Below, in pieces: positions 21,537-31,668 of a stretch of DNA of 64,000 bases. The first letter of the stretch is position 1, and the number at the start of each line of letters is the position of its first letter. A program made the translations under genes and the position numbers. The stretch is taken from positions 2,604,001 to 2,668,000 of the forward strand of contig NZ_CP038462.1 in the NCBI RefSeq assembly GCF_004777465.1, in the 5' to 3' direction. Below the pieces are notes generated by a model. That model did not search any database, was not told where the DNA came from, and saw only the letters and a program-made list of their open reading frames with translations. Origin of the DNA: Nocardioides daphniae. GTDB taxonomy: Bacteria; Actinomycetota; Actinomycetes; Propionibacteriales; Nocardioidaceae.

Positions 21537-22463
21537 CTAGCGGCGTGGCGAGGCGGTTCCCGGCACCGCACGCATCCCCCACGCGTCCCTCATGGCCCGA
21601 GTCACGTTGCCCGCCTCGGCGCGGCCACCGCGTACGGGGCTGAGCAGGACCACCGCCAGGGTGATCAGCAGGGGCTTGAGACGGACCAGGAGGTTCTCGC
21701 CGTAACGCAGGTGGACGACGAAGAGGTTGCGGTACATGAAGTAGCCCTTCCACCCCGACAGGTCGTGCTGCTGGTTGAAGTCGAGCTGGCGCACCAGCAC
21801 CGCGTCGCGCAGCGCCCAGATGGTCCGGCCGGAGCGTCGGGCGCGCACCGCGAAGTCGACGTCGTCGTAGAAGATGAAGAACGACGGGTCCGGCAGACCG
21901 ACCTCGTCGATGACGCAGCGCCGGGCCATGAACCCCTCGAAGGCGACGTTCTCCACGGCGACGCGCTCGGGCATCTCGGCCCGCGAGGCGTACGTCGAGT
22001 CGACGCTCGCCGTCTTCGGCCGGATGGCGAGCGGGTTGGCGAGGTCGAAGCGCAGCGCCGACTTCTCGACCAGGGCGCCGGTGAGGTCCTCGCGCACGAC
22101 CATGAGGCAGTCCTCGTCGGCCGCCATCAGCACCGCCAGGCAGTCGGGGGCGGGCACGGTGTCGTCGTCGACCAGCCAGATCCGGTCGTAGCCGGCCTCG
22201 TACGCGGTCTTCGTGCCGAGGTGGAAGCCGCCCGCTCCCCCGAGGTTGTCGGGCGAGGTGATGACCTGCAGCGGCAGGTCGGTGCGCGCGGCCAGGACCT
22301 GGGCGGTGTGGTCGGTGCTGGCGTTGTCGACGACCACGACCACGTCGGGGCGGTGCGTCTGCGCGGCGAGGCCGTCGAGCATCCGCACCAGCAGGTCGGC
22401 GCGGTTGTAGGTCACGATCACCACGGCGACGCTCTCGCGCCCGGGCCCGGTGGGGGCGGTCAT
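21537..22463 (-). CDS. Family 2 glycosyltransferase, GlfT1-like
   Basis: 308 residues with a GT-A fold: VVIVTYNRADLLVRMLDGL, VVDNASTDHT, NLGGAGGFHLG, the metal motif WLVDDDTVPAPD and the second acidic motif FFIFYDDVDFAVRAR. The best guess is the initiating galactofuranosyltransferase (GlfT1) because glf, glfT2 and the exporter lie downstream. Another envelope glycosyltransferase role is possible. A hydrophobic stretch near residues 262-280 suggests membrane association. The ATG overlaps the stop of the upstream glycosyltransferase (ATGA). Confidence 0.82.
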   Translation of the reverse strand: MTAPTGPGRESVAVVIVTYNRADLLVRMLDGLAAQTHRPDVVVVVDNASTDHTAQVLAARTDLPLQVITSPDNLGGAGGFHLGTKTAYEAGYDRIWLVDDDTVPAPDCLAVLMAADEDCLMVVREDLTGALVEKSALRFDLANPLAIRPKTASVDSTYASRAEMPERVAVENVAFEGFMARRCVIDEVGLPDPSFFIFYDDVDFAVRARRSGRTIWALRDAVLVRQLDFNQQHDLSGWKGYFMYRNLFVVHLRYGENLLVRLKPLLITLAVVLLSPVRGGRAEAGNVTRAMRDAWGMRAVPGTASPRR

Positions 22464-23403
22464 CCGAGGAACCTCCGGTGTCCGGTGAAGTCGCCGCGCA
22501 GGGCGGCGGCGAAGGCGGAGAAGCTGAGGCGCAGGCGCGCGGTGTCGCGGCGGGTGAAGAGGTAGAACCACACCGTCTTGGCGACGAAGGCCAGCGCGTG
22601 CGGCGTGCCGCGGTACTCCCGCAGGTTGAGCAGGTTGTTGCGCGCCATGCAGTAGTGCTTGAGGTCGCTGGGGCTGTCGTTGTAGGTCATCCGCCCGCCC
22701 AGCATCGGCGTGCCCAGCGCGCCGACCGAGGGGTGGCGCACGACGGCGTCGACGACGGTGGCGATCCGGGCGCCGGCCCGTTCGGCCCGCAGCCGGTACT
22801 CGTGGTCGTCGCCCCAGATGAAGAGCTCGGCACGCACCGAGCCGATCCGCTGCACCAGCTCACGGTGACCAGCACCCCGTTGAACGGGATCACGACGTCG
22901 CGGATCAGGCCGTCGGTGGCGGCGGCCCGCACGGCCGCCATGTCGTGCACGACCGTGGAGGTGCCGGGCAAGCGGATCGGGAAGACCAGCCGGTCGCTGC
23001 GCTCCTCGTCGACCACGGCCGGTCCCCAGAAGTCCAGCTCGCCGTCGTGGGCGAGCAGCAGCTCGAGGCAGTCGGGGTCGGGGAGCCCGTCGTCGTCCAT
23101 CAGCCAGACCAGGTCGGCGCCGCGCTCGACGGCCACGTCGAGGCCCTCGCGGAAGCCACCCGCTCCCCCACGGTTCTCGTCCAGCAGGCGGGTCACGACC
23201 GGCGTGCCGGGAGTGCCCTCCAGGCTGCGCAACCACTCGCCGGTGCCGTCGGAGGAGGCGTTGTCGACGACCACGACCTCGGCGACGCCGGGGACCTCGC
23301 GCAGCCGCGCGACGAGCCTGCGCAGCAGGCCGATCCGGTTGAAGGTGACGACCGCCGCGACGATGCGGCGCTGGCCGGCAGCGTCAGGGAGGGGGTCGGT
23401 CAC
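22460..23403 (-). CDS. Family 2 glycosyltransferase (one frameshift)
   Basis: About 314 residues after restoring one missing base near 22862-22870. It has VAAVVTFNRIGLLRRLVARL, VVVDNASSDGTGEWL, NRGGAGGFREGLDVA, the metal motif WLMDDDGLPDPD and, past the break, ELFIWGDDHEYRLRAERAGA. It is a paralogue-like neighbour of the GlfT1-like gene and may act in the same galactan or rhamnosyl linker pathway. The GTG at 23403 has TAGGGT 7 bases upstream, so this gene probably opens the operon that runs to wzt. Confidence 0.8.
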
Positions 23404-23410
23404 GGGGTAC

Positions 23411-23416
23411 ACCCTA
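23411..23416 (-). promoter_or_regulatory. Leaderless -10 element of the galactan operon
   Basis: TAGGGT on the reverse strand, 7 bases before the GTG at 23403. Confidence 0.52.
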
Positions 23417-23441
23417 GAGCGGGAGGCGTCGCGGCCCCGAC

Positions 23442-24889
23442 TCAGCAGGCGGCTGCGACGTCGTCCGTGTCGTTCGCCACGTAGCCCGAGCTGAGCGTGC
23501 CCTTCGAGCCGCCGGTCACCGCGTCGGTGGCCGGCTTCGGCTTCTTCGCGCCGCCCGCCTTCTTCTTGGGCGGGTTCTCGGAGCGCTCGATCGCCTTCTC
23601 GACTGCCCCGTGGGCGACGTCGATGTCGGGGTCGGCCGTGCTCAGCAGCGGCGGTACCAGCGAGACGCTGGCCATCTTCTGGTCCTTCGCCTTGAGCGCC
23701 AGGGAGATGAAGGTGTCGAACTCGCTGCCCGGGATCGAGGTGCTGAGCATCGACGAGCCCGCCTCCATGATCTCGCGCAGGTTGAGCACGGCCTTGGCCG
23801 GGTTGACCTGGCTGAGCAGCGCGCTCATGACGCACTTCTGGCGCGCCATCCGCGAGTAGTCGTCGGAGCCGTGGCGGGCCCGCGCGAACCAGAGCGTGTC
23901 GTCGCCGTCGAGCGTACGGACGCCGGGCTCGATGTAGTGGAAGGACGCCTCGTGGGGCAGGCCCACCGGGATCCGGTCGCGGACGTTGAGCTCGACGCCA
24001 CCGAAGGCGTCGACGACGTTGCGGAAGCCCTTCATGTTGACCATCGCCCAGTAGCTGATCTCCAGGCCGGTGATGCCCTCGACCGCGGAGATGGTGGCGA
24101 CCATGCCGGCCTGCTTCTTGCGCTTGAAGAGGTGGGTGTTGTCCATCGCCCAGGTGCTGACGCCGTTGAGCATGCACCCGTCGCAGTCGAAGCCGTCGGG
24201 GAACTGCTTGTCCATCACCGACCCCTCCTTGAAGGGGAAGTGGCTCATGTTGCGCGGCAGGCCGATCAGCACGGTCTTGCCGGTGCGCGCGTCGATGCGA
24301 CGGTGAGCGAGTCGGGACGCAGGCCCACGCGCCCGGCGCCCTGGTCGGCGCCGGCGAGCAGGATGTTGTAGCGGCCCTCGCTGGTCCCGGCGACGTCACC
24401 GTCACCGGCGACCGCGATCCAGAAGGCGCGCTGCACGTTGACGACGTGGGCGCTGAAGAGCAGAGCGCCGACGACCACGAAGACGAGCGCGCCGTTGATG
24501 CCCACCAGCGACAACCGGTGGTTGCGCAGCAATGAGAGCGGCTGGCCCAGGCGCCAGGCGTCGACGAAGAGCACGCCCCACCCGATCGCGACGGCGATCA
24601 GGACGATCCGCAGCAGCCCCAGCAGAGCGGGGCTGGTGCCAGCCTTGAGTCCGAGGCCGGGCCAGGCAGCGGTGAGCAGCACCGAGACCAGGACGACGGC
24701 GAGCAGCGCGCCCCAGATGCGCATGGCGATCCGGCCGAGTCGACGGTCGCCGGCGACCAGCTGGGCCGACCCGGGCAGGACCAGCGTCATCAGCACGAGC
24801 GTGACGGCACGACGGAAACGCACTCGAGCAGCACGGTCCGACACCCCCAGCGGGGTGTAGGGAGCGGGCGGAGGTGCGTACGACGACAT
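23442..24889 (-). CDS. LytR-CpsA-Psr (LCP) family protein with multi-span N-terminus (one frameshift)
   Basis: About 482 residues after restoring one missing base near 24298-24302. The N-terminal third has about four hydrophobic segments (residues 25-170). The LCP catalytic domain follows, with YNILLAGADQGAGRVGLRPDSLTVAS, RTGKTVLIGLPRNM, ISYWAMVNMKGFRNVVDAFGGVEL and ARARHGSDDYSRMARQ. LCP proteins ligate lipid-linked glycans to peptidoglycan at the outer membrane face. Most have one membrane span; the multi-span form is less usual. It ends with a Lys-rich tail and a terminal cysteine. It is divergent from the second LCP gene. Confidence 0.87.
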
Positions 24890-25025
24890 CAGGGCTCTCT
24901 GCAGGCGAACGGGGAAGGGCAGATCCCGGCGGAGACCGGTGTCCCCCAGTATCACCAGCCACACGGGCCACAGCCCTCAACGCGCGTCGGCGTGTTGTGC
25001 GATCGGGCCGCTCCCCCGGGCCGGG

Positions 25026-25031
25026 TAGTTT
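25026..25031 (+). promoter_or_regulatory. Leaderless -10 element of the second LCP gene
   Basis: TAGTTT followed by 6 bases and the ATG at 25038. The rest of the 148-base divergent spacer (24890-25037) shows no clear operator. Confidence 0.57.
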
Positions 25032-25037
25032 GCCCCC

Positions 25038-26246
25038 ATGGCGACACGCAAGCCCGGCGGCGGAGGCCCCGAGGAGGGCTCCCCCGAGTACCGGTGGCTC
25101 TACGGCGAGGACCAGGCGTCCACGCCCGGCACCCAGCGACCCCCGCAGCCGGACCAGACCCGGGTCATCCGCACCCAGCCGCGCGGTGGCACCGCGACCA
25201 CCGAGCCGCGGTACGCGCCGCCGTCCGGCCCGGGCGCCCCTCCCGGCACGCCTCCGGGTGAGGGCGGTCGCGGCCCGCGGCGCCCCCGCGGCGGCAGGCC
25301 GAAGCGCCGCGTGTTCAAGGTCGTACGCCTGCTCCTGCTGCTGTGGCTGGTCTTCCTGGTCGCCGTGCCCTTCCTGGCGTGGCGCGAGGTCGACACCGTC
25401 GACGCCTTCAAGGGCGAGCGCATGGTGTGGCAGCCCGGCACCACCTACCTGCTCGTGGGCAGCGACTCCCGCGAGGGGCTGACCAAGGAGCAGCGTCGCC
25501 GGCTCGGCACGGGCAACGCCGCCGGCCGACGCACCGACACGATCATGCTGCTGCACACCGGCTCCGGCCCCCACGTGCTGACCTCGATCCCCCGCGACTC
25601 GCTCGTCGAGATCCCCGGCAAGGGCACCAACAAGATCAACGCCGCGTACGCCTGGGGCGGCGCCCCACTGCTCGTGCAGACCGTCGAGAAGGCGACCGGC
25701 GTGCGGGTCGACCACTACGTCGAGATCGGCTTCGGCGGCTTCGTCGACGTGGTCGACGCGGTGGGCGGCGTGGAGATCTGCCCGAAGGCGCCGATGAAGG
25801 ACAAGGACGCCAACCTCGACATCAAGGCGGGCTGCCAGGAGGCCGACGGCACCACGGCGCTCGGCTACGCCCGCTCCCGCAAGACCTACAAGGCGCTCGG
25901 CGACGTCGACCGGGCGAAGGCTCAGCGCGAGGTCGTCTCGGCGGTCGGCGCGAAGGCGCTCTCGCCGTGGACGGTCATCAACCCGAAGCGCTACTACGAC
26001 CTGTCGATGGCCGGCGCCAACTCGTTCACCGTGAGCGAGGGCACCGGCCCCTTCGCGATGGCGCGCTTCGCGTGGGCGATGACCCGGCTCGACGGTGACG
26101 CCGGCATGACCTGCGGCGTCCCGATCCGTGACCTGGCGGTCCACTGGGACGAGCAGCGGTCGAAGGAGTTCTTCGGCTACCTGCGGGCCAACAACACCGA
26201 CGAGCTGCCCAAGAAGCTCTGCACGCCCTCGGGCCTGCCCAAGTGA
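25038..26246 (+). CDS. LytR-CpsA-Psr (LCP) family protein
   Basis: 402 residues. A long Pro/Gly/Arg-rich cytoplasmic tail (about 1-93) is followed by one membrane span (about 95-115) and the LCP domain. Motifs are YLLVGSDSREGL, the catalytic-type arginine and Asp in GRRTDTIMLLH, SIPRDSLVEIPGKGTNKINAAYAWGG, FGGFVDVVDAVGGVEIC and YARSRKT. It resembles Rv3267, the ligase thought to join arabinogalactan to peptidoglycan, and lies beside the galactan operon, which supports that role. It ends at a hairpin shared with the convergent DyP gene. Confidence 0.9.
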   Translation: MATRKPGGGGPEEGSPEYRWLYGEDQASTPGTQRPPQPDQTRVIRTQPRGGTATTEPRYAPPSGPGAPPGTPPGEGGRGPRRPRGGRPKRRVFKVVRLLLLLWLVFLVAVPFLAWREVDTVDAFKGERMVWQPGTTYLLVGSDSREGLTKEQRRRLGTGNAAGRRTDTIMLLHTGSGPHVLTSIPRDSLVEIPGKGTNKINAAYAWGGAPLLVQTVEKATGVRVDHYVEIGFGGFVDVVDAVGGVEICPKAPMKDKDANLDIKAGCQEADGTTALGYARSRKTYKALGDVDRAKAQREVVSAVGAKALSPWTVINPKRYYDLSMAGANSFTVSEGTGPFAMARFAWAMTRLDGDAGMTCGVPIRDLAVHWDEQRSKEFFGYLRANNTDELPKKLCTPSGLPK

Positions 26247-26291
26247 GGGCGGTCCGTCCTCAGCCCGGCATCAGGCCAGGACGGACTGCCC
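26247..26291. terminator. Bidirectional hairpin between LCP and DyP genes
   Basis: Arms 26247-26260 and 26278-26291 pair over 14 positions (one G-U). The 17-base loop contains the DyP stop codon. It begins directly after the LCP stop and overlaps the last DyP codons. There is no long T run. Confidence 0.55.
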
Positions 26292-27481
26292 CATCCACTC
26301 GCCCTCACGCCATCCGGGCGGCACGGCGAACTCCGCCGAGCCGACCGCGGTGGTCCACTCGTTGAGCTCGTCGGCCTCGTCGAGGGTGCGCTGGATCGGC
26401 ACGAACTGGTCGCCGAGGTCGGCCTGGTAGCTCTGGAAGAGCAGCCCGGCCTCCGCGCGCCCGTCGACGTACGCCTCGTAGTTGGCCCCCTTGCGGAAGA
26501 TCCGCCGCCCACCGTTGGTGGAGGGGTGCGAGCGCCGCACGTGCGACTTCTCCGCGATCACGAAGCGACCCTCCTCGCGCGCCCCGAGCTGTACGTCGTC
26601 GAGCTCACCGCCACCGGTCAGCGGTGCGCCGGTGGCCAGGTCGCGGCCGACCGAGCGCTCCTGCTCGCTGCGGGTGAGCTCGTCCCAGGTCGGCAGGTCC
26701 ATCCGGATGCGGCGCACCACCAGCGTCGTGCCGCCGCCCACAGGCCGTCCTTGACCCAGACGGTCTGGTCGAAGAGGTCGGTGCCCGGCCTCGGGTTCGC
26801 CGACCCGTCGACCTGCCCGAACAGGTTGCGACCGGTGTGCGGGCGGCCCTGGGCGTCGTGCGGCTGCCACGAGCCGGTCTGGCGCCAGCGCAGCGCCGCG
26901 AAGGGCGCGGCGTCGGCGACCAGGCGTCGTACGGCGTGGCCCACCGTCGTGCCGTCACGCCCGGAGACCACGGCGACCAGGTCACCGCCGCTCCAGGCGT
27001 CGTCGAGCCGGTCGTGCTTCATCGCCGGGACGCGGCCGAAGCCGCGCGGCGGCGTGAGACCCCACGGCTCGTCGAAGAGCCGCGGGCCGAGCCCCACGGT
27101 GACGGTGAGGTCGGCGTTGGCGGTGGCCAGCCACGGGGCGGTGTCGCCGGGGGTGCCGCGCCCGGCCGTGAGCGCCTCGACGTCGGTGGTCCACACCCGC
27201 ATCAGGCGGGCCAGCGCCTCGACGTCGCCGGCACGGTGCAGCGCCGGGCGCAGGTCGAGGGCGACCAGCTCGGTGACGGCGCCGGGGTGCGCGGCGATGC
27301 CGGGCTGGTGCGCGCCCCACGGGCTGACGGCCTCTCCCGTACGACGCACGCCCACCGCTGTGGGCTCGTCGGCGTCGAGGGCGCGGGCGCCGACGACGCC
27401 GGCCCCCGCGCCGGCGGCGGTGCCCGCCGCGGCCGTCCCGAGGTAGCCCAGGAAGCCGCGGCGGCCGAGGGTGGGAGCCAT
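26271..27481 (-). CDS. efeB: Tat-exported DyP-type heme peroxidase (EfeB-like), one frameshift
   Basis: About 403 residues after restoring one missing base near 26733-26745. The N-terminus carries a twin-arginine signal (LGRRGFLGYLGTAAAG). The DyP signature GQVDGSANP is present, and past the break the heme-pocket segment KSHVRRSHPSTNGG with the proximal His, then LLFQSYQADLGDQFVPIQ. It oxidises dyes and phenols, or takes part in iron uptake or heme handling when paired with EfeO/EfeU; those partners are not seen here. It follows the copper chaperone gene directly (one base gap), so the two are co-transcribed. Confidence 0.88.
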
Positions 27482-27482
27482 A

Positions 27483-28055
27483 TCAGTGCTCGTGGTCCGC
27501 GGTGCCGGGAGCGTGGTAGTGCTCCTCCTCCTCGGTGAAGGCCTTGACCGGGGCGGTGACCTCCTTGGTGGAGCCGTCGGCGAGCTCGAGGGTCAGGGTC
27601 ACCTCGTCGCCGGCGGCCAGGCCACCCGTGAGGTCCATCAGCATGATGTGCAGGCCGCCGGGCTGGAGCAGCTGGCCCTTGCCGGGGGCCAGCACGATGC
27701 CCCCGTCGATCTCGCGCATGACCGACTTGCCGTCGACCATCGCCATCTCGTGGAGCTCGACGCGGGCGGCGGCGTCGGTGGTGGCGCCGGTGAGGGTGAA
27801 CTCCTCGTCGCCCTCGTTGTCGAGCACCATGAAGGCGGCCGACATGGTGGCGTCCTTCGCGCCGTCGGTGCCGCGGACCCAGGGGTCCTCGACGACCAGG
27901 GCGTCGGCCGAGGCGGCGGCGGGTGCCGCCGCCTTCGACGACGCGCCCTTCTCGCCGGTGTCGGTCCCGCAGGCGGCGACGGAGCCGGCCAGGGCGACGA
28001 CCAGGGCGGCGGCGCCCAGACGGGCGCGGTTCAGGGGTGAACGGGTGTGCGACAT
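27483..28055 (-). CDS. PCu(A)C-type copper chaperone lipoprotein
   Basis: 190 residues. A lipobox (LAGSVAAC) marks Cys near residue 29 as lipid-anchored. The PCu(A)C domain binds Cu(I) on the outside of the cell through the conserved spaced His/Met residues, seen here in VELHEMAMVDGKSVM and LQPGGLHIMLMDL. A His-rich tail (HYHAPGTADHEH) may add binding. The usual role is copper delivery to cytochrome oxidase or other exported copper proteins. ATG at 28055 follows GAGGAAG. The DyP gene is immediately downstream. Confidence 0.9.
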   Translation of the reverse strand: MSHTRSPLNRARLGAAALVVALAGSVAACGTDTGEKGASSKAAAPAAASADALVVEDPWVRGTDGAKDATMSAAFMVLDNEGDEEFTLTGATTDAAARVELHEMAMVDGKSVMREIDGGIVLAPGKGQLLQPGGLHIMLMDLTGGLAAGDEVTLTLELADGSTKEVTAPVKAFTEEEEHYHAPGTADHEH

Positions 28056-28138
28056 GTGGTTCTTCCTCGCTGTGCAGTGGGCGTGACGGCGCACCCGGGC
28101 ATCCGGCCCGGGGCGCTGCGGCGTGCCCGACCTGACGG

Positions 28139-28857
28139 TCAGGCGGCGAGGACGAACGGTGGTCCGCGGTGGCGCTCGGGACGCCGGTCGAGCAGGGCCG
28201 GGCGGAGCACCGGCACGGTGGGTGCCCCCGGCGCGGCGCGACGGGTCGCGACTCCGAGGCGTACGCCCAGGGTCGCCGCGGCGAGCTGCCAGCGGCGTAC
28301 CTCGACCCGCGCACGGGCGACGCCGAGCAGCAGGAGCCGCCACAGGGCGGACTCGCCGACGGACAGGAAGAGGCCGAGCACCGCAGCACCGGCCACGTGG
28401 GCCAGCAGCATGGCCGGCCCCTGCTCGGTGACGTGCTCGACCTGGTGGGCGAGCCAGTCGCTGCCACCGGCGGGCGCGGGGTTGGCGGCGACCAAGGCGT
28501 CGTACTGGTCGAAGAAGCGGGCCGGTCGCGCCCGTCGGGCACCGGGGCGACGGCGCGCAGCGGCGCGGCGTCGCCGGCGTGCCCGGCCAGGACCGACAGC
28601 GCGGTGTGCACGAAGGTCTGACCGGCGACGACGAGCGCGACGAGGCGTACGACGCCCGCCCGACCCCGCAGGAAGACCGCCGAGAGGCCGATGCAGGCCA
28701 GCAGCAGGAAGGCCAGGCCCATCGGCCCGGGCAGGCGCCCCTCGCCGAGCACGTGGGAGGCGGCGCCGGTGGCCAGCGCGACCGTGCCGAGCACCGCAGC
28801 GCGACCCCACACCATCACGGGCGTGGGGTCGACCCTCAGCGCGTCCGTGCGACGCAT
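28139..28857 (-). CDS. Hypothetical multi-span membrane protein beside the copper chaperone (one frameshift)
   Basis: About 239 residues after restoring one missing base near 28518-28528. About five hydrophobic segments are visible (GRAAVLGTVALATGAASHVLG, GLAFLLLACIGLSAVFL, VVRLVALVVAGQTFVHTALSVLAG, GPAMLLAHVAGAAVLGLFL). His residues lie in or near them, and the C-terminus is basic. I do not recognise the family. Its place upstream of the PCu(A)C gene on the same strand suggests a link to copper or exported metal proteins. ATG at 28857 has GGAGGGG 8 bases upstream. Confidence 0.6.
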
Positions 28858-28884
28858 CGCGACCACCCCTCCATGCTAGGGCCG

Positions 28885-28920
28885 GACGTCGTCGCCCGTG
28901 GACTCACGGGCGACGACGTC
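28885..28920. terminator. Perfect 16-bp hairpin after the CBS-domain gene
   Basis: Arms 28885-28900 and 28905-28920 are perfect complements around the loop GACT. The hairpin sits 2 bases past the stop of the CBS gene and before the membrane protein start. There is no T run. Confidence 0.6.
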
Positions 28921-28922
28921 GG

Positions 28923-29942
28923 TCACACCGGCTGCTGGGACTCCTCCGCCAGGGGGAAGAGCCCCTTGAGCAGGTCGGAGAGCGTGACGACACCCACGTG
29001 GGTCTCGCCGTCGGCGACGAGCACCAGGTGCGAGCTGGTGCGGCGCATGTGGGCGAGCGCGTCGTAGACCTTCATCGAGGTCGGCAGCGTCTCCACCGGG
29101 CGCAGCCACTCGCCGACCTCGTCGGTCGGCAGCGCGGTGAGCGTGTCACGCACGTGCACCATGCCCGCGATCGAGGAGGGCTCCCCCACCAGGATGCGCA
29201 GGTGGCCGGTGGCCAACGACTGACGCTGCGCGTCGGCGACCGTGGCGCCGACGGGCACGGCGGTCATCCGCCCACGGCGTACGAGGTCACCCAGCGTGAG
29301 CCGGTCGAGCTCCAGCGCCCCGGTGAGCTGCGCCGAGTAGGTCTCGTCGAGCGAGCCCACCTCGGCGGAGTGCTCGACGAGCACCCGCAGTGCGTCGGGG
29401 TTCTGCCCGGCCTCGATCTCGTCGGTCGCCTCGACGCCGACCTTGTGCAGCATCCAGTTGGCCATCCCGTTCATGGCGCGCAGCAGGGGCCGGGTGAGCC
29501 ACATGAAGCCCCGCATCGGGATCGCCAGCACGGTGGCCGACGTCTCGGGGTGGGCGATGGCCCACGACTTGGGAGCCATCTCGCCGACCACGAGGTGGAG
29601 GAAGGTGACGATGACCAGCGCCAGCACGAAGCCTGCGGCGTCCGCGACCCACATCGCGATGCCCCACGACTCGAAGAGCGGCGTCAGCCAGTGGTGCACG
29701 GCCGGCTTGGTGATCGCACCGAGCGCCAGCGTGCAGACGGTGATGCCGAGCTGCGAGCCGGCGAGCAGCAGCGTCAGCTCACCGGAGCTGCGCAGGGCAG
29801 CGCGGGCGGAGCGGCTGGTGGCCGCCTTCTCCTCGAGCCGGTTGCGGCGCGCGGAGATGAGGGCGAACTCGACCGCCACGAAGAAGGCGGACAACCCGAT
29901 GATCAGCACGGTGACTGCGGTCACCACCCAGGCGTTCTCCAT
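28923..29942 (-). CDS. CorC/HlyC-family (CNNM) membrane protein with DUF21 and CBS domains
   Basis: 339 residues. The DUF21 membrane region (about 1-195) has segments WVVTAVTVLIIGLSAFFVAVEFALIS, GSQLGITVCTLALG and AAGFVLALVIVTFLHLVVGEMAPKSWA. A CBS pair follows (about 215-335, RRGRMTAVPVGATVADA, ETHVGVVTLSDLLKGL). Such proteins are linked to magnesium or cobalt efflux. It lacks the CorC_HlyC C-terminal domain that its upstream partner has. ATG at 29942 overlaps the partner stop, so the two genes form an operon. Confidence 0.87.
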   Translation of the reverse strand: MENAWVVTAVTVLIIGLSAFFVAVEFALISARRNRLEEKAATSRSARAALRSSGELTLLLAGSQLGITVCTLALGAITKPAVHHWLTPLFESWGIAMWVADAAGFVLALVIVTFLHLVVGEMAPKSWAIAHPETSATVLAIPMRGFMWLTRPLLRAMNGMANWMLHKVGVEATDEIEAGQNPDALRVLVEHSAEVGSLDETYSAQLTGALELDRLTLGDLVRRGRMTAVPVGATVADAQRQSLATGHLRILVGEPSSIAGMVHVRDTLTALPTDEVGEWLRPVETLPTSMKVYDALAHMRRTSSHLVLVADGETHVGVVTLSDLLKGLFPLAEESQQPV

Positions 29943-31418
29943 CAGGCCTCGCCTTCCTTCTCGGTCGCCGCGACCGGGGCCGCATCGGCCTCCGGGTCGG
30001 GCTGGTCGTCGCTCGGCAGGGTCATGGCGTGCTCGAGCTCCTCGACGCGTGCGGCCGAGCGCTCGTAGGGGTGGCCGTCCTCGTCGAGCAGGGTGAGGCG
30101 GATGCGTCCGGGGACGTGGCCGTCGAGCTCGACGACCTCCATCTCGACCTGGCGCACGCTCGGGTCCTCGCCGGGGAGGCGTCCGAGGTCCTCGCCCAGG
30201 TCGAGGGCGACCGTGGTGCCGACCTCGGGCAGGCGGCCGTGGGTGGCGATGAAGAGGCCGGCGAGGGTCTCGTAGTCGCCCTCGGGGAGGTCTCGGTCCA
30301 TGGCGCGCTCGACCTCGTCGACCGGGGTGGAGCCGGAGACGATCCAGGTGCCGTCGGCGGCGGCCACGGCCTGCAGCTCGGCGGCGTCGGAGTCGTGCTC
30401 GTCGGTGATCTCACCGACGAGCTCCTCGGCGAGGTCCTCGATGGTGATGACACCGGCGAAGCCGCCGTACTCGTCGAGCACGCAGGCCATCTGCTGCTTC
30501 GTGAGCGCGAACTCCTGCACTGCCTCGGGCAGCATCATCAGGGTCGGCATCAGCAGCGGCGGGCGTACGAGGTCGGCTGCGGTGAGCCGCTCGTCGGTCG
30601 CCGTCATCACGTCGATGAGGTCGACGACCCATGACCTGGTCCTCGTCGTCGATGACGGGGTAGCGCGAGTGGCCACCGCTCATCTCGATCCGGATCTCGG
30701 CCAGGGTGGCCTCGGGGTCGAGGTGGTCGACGTGGACGCGCGGGATCATCGCGTGCTCGACGGTCTCGTCGGGGAAGTCGAGGATCCGGTCGAGGAGCAG
30801 CGACAGCGCGGGGCTGAGGTCGCCGGAGTCGCGTGAGCGCTCGACGATGGCCTCCAGGTCGCGCGGGGTCGCGGAGTGCTCGACGTCGTGCACCGGCTCG
30901 ATGCCGAGCGCCTTGAGCAGCAGGTTGGACGACTGGTCGAAGATCCAGATCAGCCAGCCGAAGAGCTTGAGGTAGAGCGTGGTCGACACGGCGAGCCAGC
31001 GAGCCACGGGCTCGGGCCGCGCGATGGCGAGGTTCTTCGGGAAGAGCTCACCGAAGACCATCTGCACGCCGGTGGAGAGCGCCAGGGCGAGCACGGTGCC
31101 GACGCCGACGCCGACGGCGGTCGGCACGCCGACCCCACCGAGCATCTCGCCGAGCGCCTGGCCGACCAGCGGCTCGGCGACGTAACCGACGAGGAGGCCG
31201 GTGACCGTGATGCCGAGCTGGGCACCCGAGAGCATGAAGGAGGTGCGCTGGGTGACCGCGAGCGCACGCTTGGCGGAGCCGTCACCGGCCGCGGCGGCAG
31301 CGCCGAGCCGGGAGCGGTCGACCGCCATGTAGGCGAACTCCTGCGCGACGAAGTACGCAGTGAGGGCGGTGATCGCGACGATCACCAGGATTCCGAGGAG
31401 GAGGGAGAGGACAGTCAT
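29942..31418 (-). CDS. CorC/HlyC-family (CNNM) membrane protein with DUF21, CBS and CorC_HlyC domains (one frameshift)
   Basis: About 492 residues. The DUF21 region is at the N-terminus (LLGILVIVAITALTAYFVAQEFAYMAV, GAQLGITVTGLLVGYVAEP, FGELFPKNLAIARPEPVARWL). A CBS pair follows (MIPRVHVDHLDPEATLAEI, CVLDEYGGFAGVITIEDLAEELVGEI), then a CorC_HlyC domain and an acidic tail. The frame changes near 30628-30634 inside the CBS region; one extra or two missing bases explain it, probably an assembly error. ATG at 31418 has GGGGGAGGG upstream. A role in divalent-cation transport is known for the family. Confidence 0.85.
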
Positions 31419-31668
31419 CGGCCCTCCCCCGCTGCGAGCACGCCCGTGCCCGTCGTCAGGACATGTACATGTGCTGCCGCGGGCTCGGGCCCGGGACTAT
31501 GGGGAGGTTCCATTTCTCATCTGTCAGAGGGGCGTCTGGTGACGCAACGCCCCAAGAATACGGCGAGTTCCCGACAGTGCTGAAAATGAACCCACGCCCG
31601 CGAAGCGTGAACCTCGCCCACCCGGGGTAATCGATCCAGGACCCCCCCACGACAGGATCGAGGACCCC
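31419..31668. other. Divergent intergenic region
   Basis: 250 bases between the CBS operon and the flavoprotein-like gene, with lower GC than the genes around it. It contains a self-complementary ACATGTACATGT (31461-31472) and a 7-bp inverted repeat GGGGCGT/ACGCCCC (31529-31535 and 31547-31553). No conserved small gene was recognised; one reverse-strand reading frame here looks like chance. Confidence 0.4.

Noticed and set aside
30411-31418. Programmed frameshifting in the broken genes
   Set aside because: No slippery heptamer or common signal; sixteen unrelated genes are affected, which fits sequence error better.
31461-31472. ACATGTACATGT self-complementary site
   Set aside because: Short, and about 43 bases from the CBS gene start with no second copy; listed only in the intergenic entry.
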